Origin: JBBPXY01 sp038200435
GTDB taxonomy: Bacteria > Actinomycetota > Thermoleophilia > Solirubrobacterales > Solirubrobacteraceae
Assembly (NCBI GenBank): GCA_038200435.1
Contig: JBBPXY010000085.1
Location: forward strand, 1-26,456
DNA: 26,456 nucleotides
Reading direction: 5' to 3'
How positions within the stretch are numbered: the first letter of the stretch is position 1; each line of letters starts with the position of its first letter. Both the position numbers and the translations under genes were made by a program. Of the stretch, positions 1-7,654 are shown in pieces. A model generated the notes under the pieces. It searched no databases. It had not been told where the DNA came from and saw only the letters and a program-made list of their open reading frames with translations.

Positions 1-1
1 A

Positions 2-901
2 ACGCTGCGCACGTTCACGCGCAGCGTCGACCTGGTCTGCCGCAGCGGCGGCGACGAGTTCGCCGTGCTCATGCCGGAGACGGATGCGCCGGCCGCCCGC
101 GAGTGCTTCGCGCGCATCCTGCTCGAGCTCGAGGTGCTCGAAATCGGCGCGCACGCGTCGGTCTCCGCCTCCATCGGCATCGCCGAGCTGTGCCCGATTG
201 GCGGAGCCGAGCGCCTGCTCGACCGGGCCGGAGAGGCGCTTGGCCGGGCCCGCGGCGCCGGCGGGGCTCGCATCGAGGTGCTGGCCGCGACGGGTGCGGC
301 CAACGCCGGTGAGAAGTCCAAGCCGCGGGAAGCCATCGAGGCGCTCGCGATGGCCCTCGCCGAACGCGATCCCTACACGGCGGATCACTCTGAGTTCGTC
401 GTTGACCTGTCGGGCGAGGTCGCCCGCAACGTCGGGCTACCGGCCGATGACATCGACCGAATCCGCGCCGCCGCTCTGCTCCACGACATCGGCAAGGTGG
501 CGATCCCCGACGCGATCCTGCATAAGCCGGGCAAGCTCGACGACGACGAATGGCAGTTGATGCTGCAACACCCCGTCGTGGGCGAGCGGATCCTGCGTGC
601 CGTGCCGGGACTCGGCTCGATCGCCCGGATCGTCCGGCACGAGCACGAGCGGTGGGACGGTGGCGGCTACCCCGACGGGCTCGCCGGTGAGGCCATCCCG
701 ATCGGCAGCCGCATCATTCTCGCGTGCGACGCCTACCACGCGATGACTTCCGACCGCCCCTACCGCGCCGCCATGCCCCACAGCGACGCGGTCAGGGAGC
801 TTTCGAAGAGCGCGGGCACGCAGTTCGACCCGCAGGTGACCGAAGCTCTCATCGGTCACCTCTACTGCCAGTATCAGGCTGGCCGCATCGTCTCGGCTTA
901 G
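2..901 (+). CDS. GGDEF / HD-GYP cyclic-di-GMP signalling protein (5' end outside window)
   Basis: The reading frame is open from base 2, so the N-terminus lies upstream of the window. It begins inside a GGDEF domain: the GGDEF motif is at 47-61. Five residues before it is RSVD, an RxxD product-inhibition (I) site, and SIGIA follows as the end of the domain. A short linker leads to an HD-GYP domain with LLHDIGKVAIP (His-Asp at 482-487), HEHERWDGGGYPDGL (GYP at 665-673) and the later CDAYHAMTSDRPYR helix. GGDEF domains make c-di-GMP and HD-GYP domains hydrolyse it; both motifs look intact, so the protein could do both, or one domain could be regulatory. Sensor or receiver domains, if any, are off-window. 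It ends convergent with the small minus-strand gene at 917. Family assignment is firm; the net activity is not readable from sequence. Confidence 0.93.
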   Translation, partial: TLRTFTRSVDLVCRSGGDEFAVLMPETDAPAARECFARILLELEVLEIGAHASVSASIGIAELCPIGGAERLLDRAGEALGRARGAGGARIEVLAATGAANAGEKSKPREAIEALAMALAERDPYTADHSEFVVDLSGEVARNVGLPADDIDRIRAAALLHDIGKVAIPDAILHKPGKLDDDEWQLMLQHPVVGERILRAVPGLGSIARIVRHEHERWDGGGYPDGLAGEAIPIGSRIILACDAYHAMTSDRPYRAAMPHSDAVRELSKSAGTQFDPQVTEALIGHLYCQYQAGRIVSA

Positions 902-916
902 CGCTGTGACGCGCGG

Positions 917-1051
917 CTAGATCCTCCCCAGCAGCACGAGCACGAGCAGGATCAGCGCGATGGCGCCGATGATGCCGCCGGCGATCGCGACCTTCGCGAG
1001 AAACAGCACGATCGCGACGACGATGAGCAGTCCGACGATGCCTCTGGCCAT
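917..1051 (-). CDS. 44-residue hydrophobic membrane protein
   Basis: This is a small gene of 44 codons plus stop. The product begins MARGIVGLLIVVAIVLFLAK and continues with a Gly-Gly-Ile-Ile turn and a second Leu/Val/Ile-rich stretch ending LLGRI. Almost the whole protein is hydrophobic, consistent with one bent or two short membrane helices. A consensus Shine-Dalgarno GGAGGT (minus strand of 1057-1062) sits 5 bases before the ATG, and this is the main reason to call it real. It resembles the tiny hydrophobic proteins common in actinobacteria, some of them stress-induced, but no function can be assigned. It is convergent with the GGDEF/HD-GYP gene and divergent from the PASTA-protein gene. 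Confidence 0.6.
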   Translation of the reverse strand: MARGIVGLLIVVAIVLFLAKVAIAGGIIGAIALILLVLVLLGRI

Positions 1052-1081
1052 ACCCCACCTCCAAAGTCGAGTTGAACGGGT

Positions 1082-1108
1082 ATTCCCCGCAATCGAGGCA
1101 ATTCAAGC
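1082..1108 (-). promoter_or_regulatory. Possible SigB-like promoter of the 44-residue protein gene
   Basis: On the minus strand, GCTTG (1108-1104) is followed after 16 bases by GGGAAT (1087-1082), resembling the GTTT / GGGTAT pattern of SigB-type promoters. Transcription would start near 1075, giving a leader of about 24 bases containing the GGAGGT ribosome-binding site. The spacing is good but the hexamers are imperfect. Confidence 0.25.
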
Positions 1109-1166
1109 ACGCCATCCGGCGAAGGCGGCGCGTGCCGCCAAAGCGGCCGCTACCGTCCGTCGTCAT

Positions 1167-2696
1167 ATGAGCCGCCGCACCCTCCTGCCCCTCCTTCTCG
1201 CCTTCTTCGCCGCCGCACCCGCGACGGCGTCTGCGGCAAGCACCCGGATCGTCGCACCTCAGGGCATCACGAGCGGAACGTGCGTCGCGACACCGTGCGA
1301 GATCCACTCCGGGCTCGCGCAGGCCGCGACGGCTGACGACGTTGTCGTCGTACCCGGCACCTACGACGTTGGTGGCGGCCTCATCGTGCCCGCCGGCGTG
1401 ACGGTCCACGGGCCGGTCGGCTCGCCCCCCCTGCTCGTGGGCACGAGCGGCGGCCCCCTGGTCTCGGTCGCCGACGGCGCGAAGCTTCAGTTCCTCCGGA
1501 TCCGGCAGCGCTCGGGCAGCCGCGTGATCGACAGCAACGTCGACCCGCACACCGCAGGAGTCACGCTCGAGAACCTGTTCGTCGAACGCGCCGGCGGCGG
1601 TTCGGACGGCGCTCCACTCGTGACCGTCGGAGACAAGGACATCCTCCGCGACAGCGTCGTGTGGGCACGACCCGGCTCGGAGAAGTCCCTCGGGGTGCAG
1701 CTCGGCTCGCTGACGGGGGAGGGCGGCGCCAAGCCCGTGGCGATCTTGCGTGACGACACGGTGTGGACGCCGACGACAGACTCCATCGCGGTCGTCGCTG
1801 TCGGCTCGTGCGCCGTGCCCGACTGCTCGACGGGGACGTCCCCGGCCTTGAGCCTGCGCAACGTCATAGCTCGCGGCGACGGCTTCGACCTGTTCGCGTT
1901 CGGTCAGAGCGGAACCGGCGGGCCACAACGCGCGTCGATCTTCGTGGACCATTCGAACTACCGCGCGACCGCCATCTCGAGCCCGGGCGCGGTCATCACC
2001 GCTGGCCTGGGCAACCAGACGGCGGGAATCGATCCCAGGCTGCTGGATACCGACAACGGGGACTTCCACGCCCGCCCCGGCGCGCCGGGGGTCGACGCCG
2101 GCTTCGCCGACCCGGCCATCGGTTTGCTCGATCTTGACGGGTACACGCTGCCGACTCCCGGCACGCTGCCCGACATCGGGGCCTTCGAGCGGCCGCTCGC
2201 CCTGGTGGGCTCGACAACGGCCGCGACCGGCGTGGGCGCCACACACGCGACGTTCTCCGGCGCGCTCGACTCGCACGGGCGCCCCGCCCGGGCCTACTTC
2301 CAGTTCGGCGCCATCGGCTTCGGGCAGCGCACCGCGAACGCCGAGTTCGGGCCGGCGTCCGGATCGCGCTCTCACAAAGCCTCCGTCGGCGAGCTCGAGC
2401 CGAATCGCATCTACCACTACCGCCTCGTCGTCGTCTCGGAGGGCGAAGCCGCCTACGGCGCCGACCGGACGCTGCGCACGGCCAAGGCCTGCATCGTCCC
2501 TGACCTCAACGGCCTGAGCCTGTCGCGGGCGAAGCGGGGGCTGTCGCGCGGGCGGTGCCGGCTGGGGCACGTCTCGAAGCCGCGGAGGGTGAAGCGGGGC
2601 TACACCCTCGTCGTGTCCGCCCAGCGGCCGGGCGCCGACTCGATACGGCCGGTCAACAGCCCCGTCAACGTGAAGCTCGCCGCGCGCCGCCGCTAA
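1167..2696 (+). CDS. Secreted right-handed-repeat protein with Fn3-like and C-terminal PASTA domains
   Basis: The product is an exported protein of 509 residues. The ATG at 1167 is chosen because it opens a classical signal peptide (MSRRTLLPLLLAFFAAAPATASA); the frame is open further upstream but that stretch is not coding-like. Residues about 25-340 carry IVAPQGITSGTC, PGTYDVGGGLIVPAGVTVHG and further short beta-rich segments typical of parallel beta-helix (pectin-lyase-fold) extracellular proteins. Residues about 345-440 form an Fn3-like domain (YFQFG... NRIYHYRLVVVS). Residues 442-509 (VPDLNGLSLSRAKRGL onward) are a PASTA domain, a fold that binds peptidoglycan in other proteins. No catalytic motif is visible, so a structural or wall-associated role is the best guess. 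It is convergent with the NlpC/P60-like gene, with a gap of only 17 bases. Confidence 0.8.
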   Translation: MSRRTLLPLLLAFFAAAPATASAASTRIVAPQGITSGTCVATPCEIHSGLAQAATADDVVVVPGTYDVGGGLIVPAGVTVHGPVGSPPLLVGTSGGPLVSVADGAKLQFLRIRQRSGSRVIDSNVDPHTAGVTLENLFVERAGGGSDGAPLVTVGDKDILRDSVVWARPGSEKSLGVQLGSLTGEGGAKPVAILRDDTVWTPTTDSIAVVAVGSCAVPDCSTGTSPALSLRNVIARGDGFDLFAFGQSGTGGPQRASIFVDHSNYRATAISSPGAVITAGLGNQTAGIDPRLLDTDNGDFHARPGAPGVDAGFADPAIGLLDLDGYTLPTPGTLPDIGAFERPLALVGSTTAATGVGATHATFSGALDSHGRPARAYFQFGAIGFGQRTANAEFGPASGSRSHKASVGELEPNRIYHYRLVVVSEGEAAYGADRTLRTAKACIVPDLNGLSLSRAKRGLSRGRCRLGHVSKPRRVKRGYTLVVSAQRPGADSIRPVNSPVNVKLAARRR

Positions 2697-2713
2697 GCGC
2701 AGAGCGGGGCGGC

Positions 2714-3499
2714 CTACAACCCGGGCGGGTGGCGCGCGACGAAGCCCGCGGTGGAGCGGGACGCGTTCGTCCAGCGCGAGCCCCCGACGCCGCGGCTGCT
2801 GGTGTCAAAGCGCACGCCGGCGATGATCATGAACGTGTGGCCCGGGTTCGAATACACGGTGATCCAGCGCCCCGGTCCGGCGTCACCCCAGCGCGAGAGC
2901 GTTGTCGAATCCATAGTGGCTCCCACCAGGCGAGCAGCCGCGAGAGCGTAGGACAGGGATCCCGAGCAGTCGTACGCCGTGTCGACGAAAGTGGCGTGGC
3001 CGCCACCGAAGCGGTAGGGCAGCTTGGCGATCTTGTTACCCGCCTCGATGACCTGCTGCACCGGGGCCGGAGCGTCGGCCGGAGCCACGGCGAGGCCGTC
3101 CGCGTTGACTCTCGCGCGCGCACCTGCCGTCAATCCGCTCTGCTTGAGCTCCCGGCGGATCTCCGCGTCGCTGACGGGCTGGGGCAGCTTCTCCGGCGGG
3201 GCGGCGGGCTCGGACTCGGGCGACTTCTCAGCCGTGTCGCTCGAGGCCGGCTGCACGCCGGCCTGCGGCTCGACAGAGCGAGGCCGGGGAGCCGGAAGGG
3301 GATCGGCCGCGGCCGCGGGCGCCGACACCGTGGCCGCGGCCGCGCGCGTGGGCGGCACGTTCGCTCGCGCTGTCCGGTTCCCGCGCAGCGCGAGCGCGGA
3401 GCCGGTCACGCCGACTCCGAGCAGCAACACGAGCGCCAGGAGCGCCCAGCGGTGGCGGAGGATGGGGAGCACCCTGCCTGTATCGCCCTCGGAAGCCAT
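2714..3499 (-). CDS. Membrane-anchored NlpC/P60-like cysteine hydrolase
   Basis: The product is about 261 residues if started at the ATG at 3499. A GTG at 3538, just after the upstream stop codon, is the alternative start. Residues about 15-38 (RHRWALLALVLLLGVGVTGSA) form one membrane segment or uncleaved signal anchor. A long Ala/Pro-rich linker of about 80 residues follows, then a compact C-terminal domain: PYRFGGGHATFVDTAYDCSG with candidate catalytic Cys at residue 178, and NPGHTFMIIAG with candidate His at 221. The DCSG/GHxxI pattern is that of NlpC/P60 hydrolases, which cut peptidoglycan stem peptides; the third catalytic residue is not obvious. Transcription probably continues from the GT-C gene upstream, whose stop lies at 3542. 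A wall-remodelling role is inferred. Confidence 0.72.
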   Translation of the reverse strand: MASEGDTGRVLPILRHRWALLALVLLLGVGVTGSALALRGNRTARANVPPTRAAAATVSAPAAAADPLPAPRPRSVEPQAGVQPASSDTAEKSPESEPAAPPEKLPQPVSDAEIRRELKQSGLTAGARARVNADGLAVAPADAPAPVQQVIEAGNKIAKLPYRFGGGHATFVDTAYDCSGSLSYALAAARLVGATMDSTTLSRWGDAGPGRWITVYSNPGHTFMIIAGVRFDTSSRGVGGSRWTNASRSTAGFVARHPPGL

Positions 3500-3541
3500 C
3501 GACTCGAGTATGCCGCTCCTGGGCGCGTCGCGCGGCACCTT

Positions 3542-4825
3542 CTACCAGATGGTGTCGAAGAGGACCTGGGTTATCGCCGCCTGGGCTGCCAGCGCCCATA
3601 CCACGGGGCGGGCGCGCGCCGCGGGTATTGCCGCGGCCGCGGCAACGCAGGCGAGCGGCACGAACATCAGCCAGATCCGCTCGGTCTCCGCCTTGGTGAA
3701 GCCAAGCACGGCGGCGGCCAGGATCGTCACGGCGAGAGCAAAAGCCGCGGGATCGCGCTTGGCCAGCGCCCGCAGCGCGTAAACGCCTATGGGAATGCCG
3801 AGCGTCACTCCCCAGGCGACCGGCGACCCGAATATCCAGAACGCGTACGGGCGCATCGTGGCCATGCTGTGCCGATACACGTCGTTCGTGGCGGCCAGCG
3901 CGCCAACGGGGTCGTAGCCGGTGGCCAGGGCGAGGACGGCGTTCAGCGCGATTACCGCCACCGCACAGCCGACACCCAGAAGGAGTGCAGGACGCAGTCC
4001 CTCCCGGCGCCACGTCACGAGCACCACCCAGAACCCCAGGGCCAGCAGGGCCCACGAGAAGAACGCGCCGACCGCGAGCGCGACCGTGCCGAGCGCGCGG
4101 CCGGCAAGTCCCCGGCGGATGAGCAAGCAGGCCGCGCCGACTCCCAGCGCGGCGTAGAGGTAGTCGGCCGACGTCGTTCCGTCGAGCAGTACCGCGGGCG
4201 AGAAGGCGAAGAGGGTCCCGGCCACCCGGGCGGTCCCTTCACCGTGCAGGGCGCGTGTGAGCAGGTAGGTCCCCGGCGCGCCGAGCGCACCGACGCCGAG
4301 GCAGAGCGCGGCCATCCCCCGCGCCGTCCGGATGCCGAGACCGTGAAGCAGCAGCAACATGCCGGGCGGATGCCCCGCGCCGTTGACGGGCAGCGCGCGG
4401 ACGAGCTCGGAGAATCGGTCGAGAAAGTACAGAGAGCCGTGCGACAGCGCGGGGAGTGCGGGCAGATACTCGTTGCCGGCCTCGAACGAGCCCCGCGGCG
4501 AGAGGTCGAAGATCTCGAACCAGCCGTGTGTGCCTTTGCGCACCAGGCTAAGAGCTAGCCCCAGCCCCAGCGCCAGGGCGAAGAGCCACAGCCCGAAGGC
4601 CGCCGGGCGCCAGGACGCTCCGAGCGTGCGCGGCGCGACCCAGGCCGCCGCGATGAGCACGAGTGCACTCACCAGGGCGAGCGGATGCAGCCGCGGATCC
4701 CACCCTTCGACAAACGGCGGCAGCGCCGCTCCGAGCTCTCCGCCGGCAGCGCGAACGATCAGACCGACAGCGATGGTGAGCGCCGCAACGGCCGCGGCGA
4801 TTCGAGTCAGACGCGACGCAGCCAT
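3542..4825 (-). CDS. Multi-pass membrane protein, GT-C-type glycosyltransferase-like
   Basis: The product is about 427 residues with the ATG at 4825; the frame is open to 4861 but the first 12 codons would reach the start of the divergent gene. It is very hydrophobic with about ten membrane segments. Non-membrane motifs include GWFEIFDLSPRGSFEAGNEY, an NGAGHPPGMLLLLHGLG loop and KAETERIWLMFVPL near the C-terminus. The overall plan (many helices, a HPPG loop, an E-R-x-W element) resembles the GT-C superfamily of polyprenyl-phosphate-sugar-dependent glycosyl- and mannosyltransferases. The acceptor and donor cannot be told. It shares a 35-base divergent spacer with the lipoprotein gene and is followed at once by the NlpC/P60-like gene, suggesting an envelope operon. 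Confidence 0.65.
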   Translation of the reverse strand: MAASRLTRIAAAVAALTIAVGLIVRAAGGELGAALPPFVEGWDPRLHPLALVSALVLIAAAWVAPRTLGASWRPAAFGLWLFALALGLGLALSLVRKGTHGWFEIFDLSPRGSFEAGNEYLPALPALSHGSLYFLDRFSELVRALPVNGAGHPPGMLLLLHGLGIRTARGMAALCLGVGALGAPGTYLLTRALHGEGTARVAGTLFAFSPAVLLDGTTSADYLYAALGVGAACLLIRRGLAGRALGTVALAVGAFFSWALLALGFWVVLVTWRREGLRPALLLGVGCAVAVIALNAVLALATGYDPVGALAATNDVYRHSMATMRPYAFWIFGSPVAWGVTLGIPIGVYALRALAKRDPAAFALAVTILAAAVLGFTKAETERIWLMFVPLACVAAAAAIPAARARPVVWALAAQAAITQVLFDTIW

Positions 4826-4860
4826 GCCGAGAGACCTTACGTGGGAAGCTGTTGGGACCA

Positions 4861-5850
4861 ATGCGACGGCTCGTTGCCTTCAGCTCGCTGCTCGGAGTCG
4901 CTCTCGGCGGTTGCGGCTCGGCTTCGCCCTCCGAACTGCCTCCGGCGGCCGAGCCGCCACGTTCGCCGCCACCCCGCGTCGCGCCGGCGGGAGTGATCGT
5001 CCGCATCGGCCACCGCCCGGAGGGGATCGTCGCCGACCCGCTGACTGGAACCGTGGCGGTCGGGCTGCACGAACCTGACGGCCTGGCTCTTCTCGACGGC
5101 CGGCGCCTCCGGCTGCGCACGACGATCCGCCTGAGTGGCGCGCCCCGCCACCTCGGGCTCGAGCGCGCCGGCGGCCCCGTTCTCGTGCCCGCAGAGCCGG
5201 CCGGAACGGTTATTCGCGTCGGACTCCCTCGGGGCCGCCCGGTGAGCGAGGTGCGGGTGGGCCGCCAGCCTCACGACCTCACGGTGGCGCGCGACCGGGT
5301 CTTCGCGGGTAACGAGCTCGGCAACTCGATCTCGGTGCTCGAGGGCGCCCGCGTGACGAAGACCTTCCCCGTCGCACTTCAGCCGGGTGGGCTCGCCGCA
5401 ATTGAACAAGGCAGCCGCGTGGCTGTCGTGTCGGTGCGCGAGCGCGTGCTCGAGCTCTTCGACTCGACGACGCTGCGCCGCACCGACCGCGTAACGGCGG
5501 GAGTCGGCCCAACTCACATCGCGTGCCTGGACGGCGGGCCGTGTTACGTGACCGACACGTCGGGCGACAGCTTGCTGGTCTACACGCTGCGCCCTCGCAT
5601 CGAGCTCGACCGTCGCCTTCGCCTGCCCGGTGGGCCGTACGGCATCGCCCTCGACTCTGCCCGTGCGCGGCTGTGGGTGACCCTGCCGGGTGCCAATCAG
5701 CTCGTCGAGCTTCCGGCGCACGGTCGCCCGCACGTCCTGCGCACCTTCCCAACGGTGCAGCAGCCCGACACGGTCGCGGTCGATCGCACCACCGGCCGCG
5801 TCTTCGTCACGGGAAAGATCGCCGGAGTCGTGCAGGTGATCGACCCGTGA
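4861..5850 (+). CDS. YncE-like beta-propeller lipoprotein
   Basis: The product has 329 residues. The ATG at 4861 opens a short lipoprotein signal ending in the lipobox LGGC (Cys18), then a Ser/Pro-rich tether. The rest consists of repeated blades with signatures such as RPEGIVADPLTGTVAVG, RQPHDLTVARDRVFAGN and QQPDTVAVDRTTGRVFVTG, typical of YncE / surface-layer seven-bladed propellers. These are extracytoplasmic and usually bind partners rather than catalyse reactions. No catalytic residues are recognised. Its stop codon is one base away from the stop codon of the convergent glycosyltransferase, so no dedicated terminator fits between them. Confidence 0.8.
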   Translation: MRRLVAFSSLLGVALGGCGSASPSELPPAAEPPRSPPPRVAPAGVIVRIGHRPEGIVADPLTGTVAVGLHEPDGLALLDGRRLRLRTTIRLSGAPRHLGLERAGGPVLVPAEPAGTVIRVGLPRGRPVSEVRVGRQPHDLTVARDRVFAGNELGNSISVLEGARVTKTFPVALQPGGLAAIEQGSRVAVVSVRERVLELFDSTTLRRTDRVTAGVGPTHIACLDGGPCYVTDTSGDSLLVYTLRPRIELDRRLRLPGGPYGIALDSARARLWVTLPGANQLVELPAHGRPHVLRTFPTVQQPDTVAVDRTTGRVFVTGKIAGVVQVIDP

Positions 5851-5851
5851 G

Positions 5852-6493
5852 CTACCGCAGCACGGCGGCCATGTCGCGGACGGTCCGCACGGTTCCCCGG
5901 ACTGTCCCCGTCACCTTTGAGCGGCCCGTGCGAGCGCGGTAGTCAACCGGCAGCTCCTCGATGCGCCAGCCCGCGCGGGCGGCGCGGACTACCATCTCGA
6001 GCGGCCAGCCGAAGCGGCGGTCGGCGATGCCCAGCGCAAGCAGCTCCTCGCGCCGCGCGGCTCGCATCGGACCCAGGTCGCGTAGCCGCACCCCGCCACG
6101 ACGGCGCAGCTCGGCGGTCAGCGCCGCGTTGGCGACGCGGGCGTGCCACGGCCATGCCCCCGGCTCGGCCCGCCGGGCACCGAGCACCAGATCGGCCTCG
6201 CCCTCCGCTACACGCGCTACGACCGTGGGCAGGTCGTGCGGATCGAGCGATCCGTCGCAGTCCATGAAGCAGACGACGTCGGAGCTGGCCGCGGCCAGTC
6301 CGGCGAAGCACGCGGCGCCGAAGCCCCGGCGGGGTTCGCTCACCACCTGCGCGCCGAGGCGCCGGGCCACCGCGGCCGAATCGTCCGTGGAGCCGTTGTC
6401 GGCGACGATCGGGACGTAGCCCGCGGGCATGCGGCCGAGCACCCACGGTAGGGCCGCGGCTTCGTCGAGCACGGGAAGGATCACGTCGGGCAT
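5852..6493 (-). CDS. Family 2 glycosyltransferase (DPM1/DPG-synthase-like)
   Basis: The product has 213 residues. The frame stays open to 6946, but MPDVILPVLDEAAALPWVL from the ATG at 6493 is the normal N-terminus of a GT-A fold enzyme. The rest of the open frame runs antisense to the epimerase. Visible motifs are VADNGSTDDS (nucleotide-sugar binding), MDCDGSLDPHD (DxD-type metal site), a LGARRAEPGAWPWHARVANA segment and RFGWPLEMVVRAARAGWRIEELPVDYRAR, which is typical of dolichyl/polyprenyl-phosphate hexose synthases. No C-terminal membrane helices are present. Such an enzyme would charge a lipid carrier with a sugar for a GT-C enzyme such as the one at 3542-4825; this link is inference. Confidence 0.87.
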   Translation of the reverse strand: MPDVILPVLDEAAALPWVLGRMPAGYVPIVADNGSTDDSAAVARRLGAQVVSEPRRGFGAACFAGLAAASSDVVCFMDCDGSLDPHDLPTVVARVAEGEADLVLGARRAEPGAWPWHARVANAALTAELRRRGGVRLRDLGPMRAARREELLALGIADRRFGWPLEMVVRAARAGWRIEELPVDYRARTGRSKVTGTVRGTVRTVRDMAAVLR

Positions 6494-6499
6494 GCGCGG

Positions 6500-6512
6500 G
6501 ACTCTAGGAGTC
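6500..6512. repeat. 13-bp inverted repeat in the glycosyltransferase/epimerase divergent spacer
   Basis: GACTC-TAG-GAGTC is a perfect 5-bp inverted repeat lying in the only 54 bases between two divergent genes. It could be an operator serving both promoters. With five-base arms it may also be chance. Confidence 0.25.
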
Positions 6513-6547
6513 ACGCCCTCGCGCCCGGCCGTTACGGTGGACCCCAG

Positions 6548-7654
6548 ATGTTCCTCGTCACCGGCGGCGCCGGATTCATCGGCTCGCACATCGCCGACGA
6601 GCTCCTCGCCGAGGGGCGGCCCGTCCGGATCCTCGATCTGCTGCTCCCCGGCGCGCATGCCGCACCACCCGCCTACCTGCCGTCCGAGGCCGAGCTCGTC
6701 GTCGGCGACGTGCGCGACGAGAGCACGGTGGAGCGCTGCCTCGAGGGTGTCACGGCCGTCTGCCATCAGGCGGCGATGGTCGGCCTCGGCACCGACGCCT
6801 CCGACGTCGAGGACTACGTCTCCCACAACGACTTGGGGACTGCCGTCCTGCTGCGGGCGCTGGCGCGCCGCCCGGAGGTCGAGCGCCTCGTGCTCGCGAG
6901 CTCGATGGTCGTCTACGGCGAGGGCCGCTACCACTGCTCCGCTCACGGGCCGCTACCGGCTCCGGCCCGGCTCCCCGACGAACTGCGCGCCGGCCGCTTC
7001 GAGCCTACGTGCCCCGAGTGCGGCGCCCCTCTGGCCGCTGACCCGGTGACCGAGGAGGCCCCCCTCGATCCGCGCAACGTCTACGCCGCCACGAAGGTGC
7101 ATCAGGAGCACCTGTGTGCGTGGTTCGCGCGCGAGACCGGCGTGCCGGTGACCGCGCTGCGCTACCACAACGTCTACGGGCCGCGGATGCCGCGCGATAC
7201 CCCCTACTCCGGCGTGGCGGCGATCTTCGCCAGCGCACTCGCCGCCGGCCGCGCGCCGCGCGTCTTCGAAGACGGCGGCCAGATGCGCGACTTCGTCCAC
7301 GTCCGTGACGTGGCACGCGCGAACGTGCGCGCGCTCCTTGCGCCCCAGCCGATCCCGGGCGTGTTCAACATCGCCAGTGGACACCCGCGCACCGTCGGTG
7401 AGATGGCGGGCGCGCTGGCCGACGCCGCCGCCGCAGGCGCCCCGCGACCTGTCGTGACGGGCGAGTGGCGCCTCGGCGATGTACGCCATGTTTTCGCGTC
7501 GACCACGTTCGCGAAGGACGTGCTCGGCTTCGAGGCTCAGGAGGACTTCGCCGCCGGCATGGCCGAGCTGCGCCCGGAGACGCTCCGCTCACCGGCGACC
7601 GAGCCCTCGGCCCGAGCTGCGGCTAGTGGTGAGGGCGGCGCCGCGGGTGAGTGA
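6548..7654 (+). CDS. NAD-dependent sugar epimerase, dTDP-L-rhamnose 4-epimerase-like
   Basis: The product is an extended short-chain dehydrogenase/reductase of 368 residues. The NAD-binding Rossmann motif TGGAGFIGSH is at residues 5-14; LASSMVVYGEG and the YAATK (Tyr-x3-Lys) catalytic motif are clear, as are RYHNVYGPR and RDFVHVRDVARA. Between the SSM strand and the YAATK helix is an insertion with YHCSAHG and CPECGAPL, a likely zinc knuckle. This insertion, with the PYSGVAAIFASAL segment, recalls the dTDP-L-rhamnose 4-epimerase branch rather than plain UDP-glucose 4-epimerases. It probably supplies a 6-deoxyhexose for the nearby glycosyltransferases. The last 32 bases overlap the end of the acylase gene on the other strand. 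Substrate specificity is inferred from recalled family features. Confidence 0.85.
   Translation: MFLVTGGAGFIGSHIADELLAEGRPVRILDLLLPGAHAAPPAYLPSEAELVVGDVRDESTVERCLEGVTAVCHQAAMVGLGTDASDVEDYVSHNDLGTAVLLRALARRPEVERLVLASSMVVYGEGRYHCSAHGPLPAPARLPDELRAGRFEPTCPECGAPLAADPVTEEAPLDPRNVYAATKVHQEHLCAWFARETGVPVTALRYHNVYGPRMPRDTPYSGVAAIFASALAAGRAPRVFEDGGQMRDFVHVRDVARANVRALLAPQPIPGVFNIASGHPRTVGEMAGALADAAAAGAPRPVVTGEWRLGDVRHVFASTTFAKDVLGFEAQEDFAAGMAELRPETLRSPATEPSARAAASGEGGAAGE

Noticed and set aside
849..2570. Minus-strand open frame of 573 codons antisense to the PASTA protein gene
   Set aside because: Composition is Arg/Ala/Gly/Asp-rich without domains; it is a shadow of the high-GC codon pattern of the real gene.
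2555..4558. Plus-strand open frame of 667 codons across the NlpC/P60-like and GT-C genes
   Set aside because: Low-complexity Arg/Gly/Glu/His text, no motifs, spans two genes with clear signal and membrane segments on the other strand.
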